Positions 4,776 through 5,100 of a stretch of 5,100 bases of DNA are shown piece by piece; within the stretch, counting starts at the first letter, position 1; each line of letters starts with the position of its first letter. Below the pieces are notes generated by a model. It saw nothing but the letters and a program-made list of their open reading frames with translations, had not been told where the DNA came from and made no database searches. The position numbers were made by a program, and so were the translations under genes. The stretch spans positions 1-5,100 of the forward strand of contig CANDFN010000070.1 in assembly GCA_947384015.1 (NCBI GenBank), in the 5' to 3' direction. Source of the DNA: an uncultured Clostridia bacterium. Its GTDB lineage: Bacteria; Bacillota; Clostridia; Christensenellales; UBA1242.

Positions 4776-5100
4776 GTGGAAAATATAATAGAACAAAAAC
4801 CTGAATTAAAACAAGAAATATCGTGGGGGGGGGGACGACAATCTAATATTGAACTATTAAGAGTTGTAGCCATGCTTATGATTATTATGTCCCATGTGCA
4901 ATATGCAATTTATGGCTATGATAGTTCAAATTATAATAAAATATTTTTATCATTCTTTGTTTCTATGGGGCAAATAGGCGTAATTTTATTCATTCTTATA
5001 TCGGGCTATTTTTTATGTGTAAAAAAGTTCAATGTAAAAAATTATTTGCGGTTATATTTAGAATGCGTATTTTATGGACTTATATTATATTTTATAGGTT
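4776..5100 (+). CDS. Acyltransferase family 3 membrane protein (3'-truncated by window edge), with G10 tract
   Basis: This is the first 108 residues of an integral-membrane acyltransferase-3 protein, a family that moves acetyl or other acyl groups onto cell-surface sugars, wall polymers or lipids. A polar cytosolic tail (1-22) leads into RQSNIELLRVVAMLMIIMSHV. R29 and H40 form the family R-x10-H motif at the first membrane helix, where the histidine is essential in studied members. A second hydrophobic helix (about 66-82) ends in the typical LISGYFL (74-80), and a third begins near 93. The start is GTG. Codons 17-20 (tryptophan and three glycines) are encoded through ten consecutive G residues. 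As written the frame is open, so the gene is in the 'on' state. The acyl acceptor cannot be told from this fragment. Confidence 0.9.
   Translation, partial: MENIIEQKPELKQEISWGGGRQSNIELLRVVAMLMIIMSHVQYAIYGYDSSNYNKIFLSFFVSMGQIGVILFILISGYFLCVKKFNVKNYLRLYLECVFYGLILYFIG
4825..4834 (+). repeat. Homopolymeric G10 tract in the acyltransferase coding region
   Basis: Ten consecutive G residues lie about 50 bases into the gene, inside the segment encoding the cytosolic tail before the first membrane helix. No other G-run in the window seems longer than four. With eleven G the frame hits TAA at 4844-4846; with nine it hits TAA at 4858-4860. The tract is therefore placed to switch the gene on and off by strand slippage. 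Confidence 0.9.

Noticed and set aside
4774..4776. TTG start for the acyltransferase gene
   Set aside because: It is in a different frame and runs into TAA within five codons; GTG 4776 gives the family protein.

Overview
The window reads as the distal half of the ribosomal-protein 'spc/alpha' super-operon of an AT-rich, low-GC Gram-positive bacterium, followed by a short accessory stretch. The order map - KOW protein - infA - rpmJ - rpsM - rpsK - rpsD - rpoA - rplQ, strong AGGAGG-type Shine-Dalgarno sites before every gene, rpsD inside the alpha operon, and zinc-ribbon forms of S4 and L36 all fit Clostridia. The enlarged bL17 resembles forms I associate with uncultured gut Clostridia, but that placement is inference and no species can be named.

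Positions 1-4239 hold one continuous plus-strand operon. It opens with the C-terminal 200 residues of methionine aminopeptidase (cut by the window edge), then a small KOW protein, translation initiation factor IF-1, ribosomal proteins bL36, uS13, uS11 and uS4, the RNA polymerase alpha subunit and bL17. Most genes are 1-12 bp apart, with the upstream stop codon often lying inside the next ribosome binding site. Only the gaps before rpmJ (77 bp) and rpsM (67 bp) are longer. Each holds a hairpin without a following T-run, so these are candidate control or processing elements rather than terminators. The operon ends at a clear intrinsic terminator (4241-4267).

Positions 4268-4700 form an independent single-gene unit. 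It has a consensus sigma-A-type promoter (TTGACA, 17 bp, extended TGT-TATAAT) with a palindrome embedded in its spacer, an unrecognised 105-residue helical protein, and its own terminator. Genes often found after rplQ in Firmicutes (ecfA/ecfT, truA) are absent, so the conserved cluster ends here.

Positions 4701-5100 hold a second promoter and the start of a membrane acyltransferase-3 family gene, cut by the window end. Its 17th to 20th codons contain a run of ten G residues in otherwise AT-rich DNA. One G more or fewer leads to a stop within a few codons. This is the classic layout of a phase-variable surface-modification gene and is the most interesting signal in the window.
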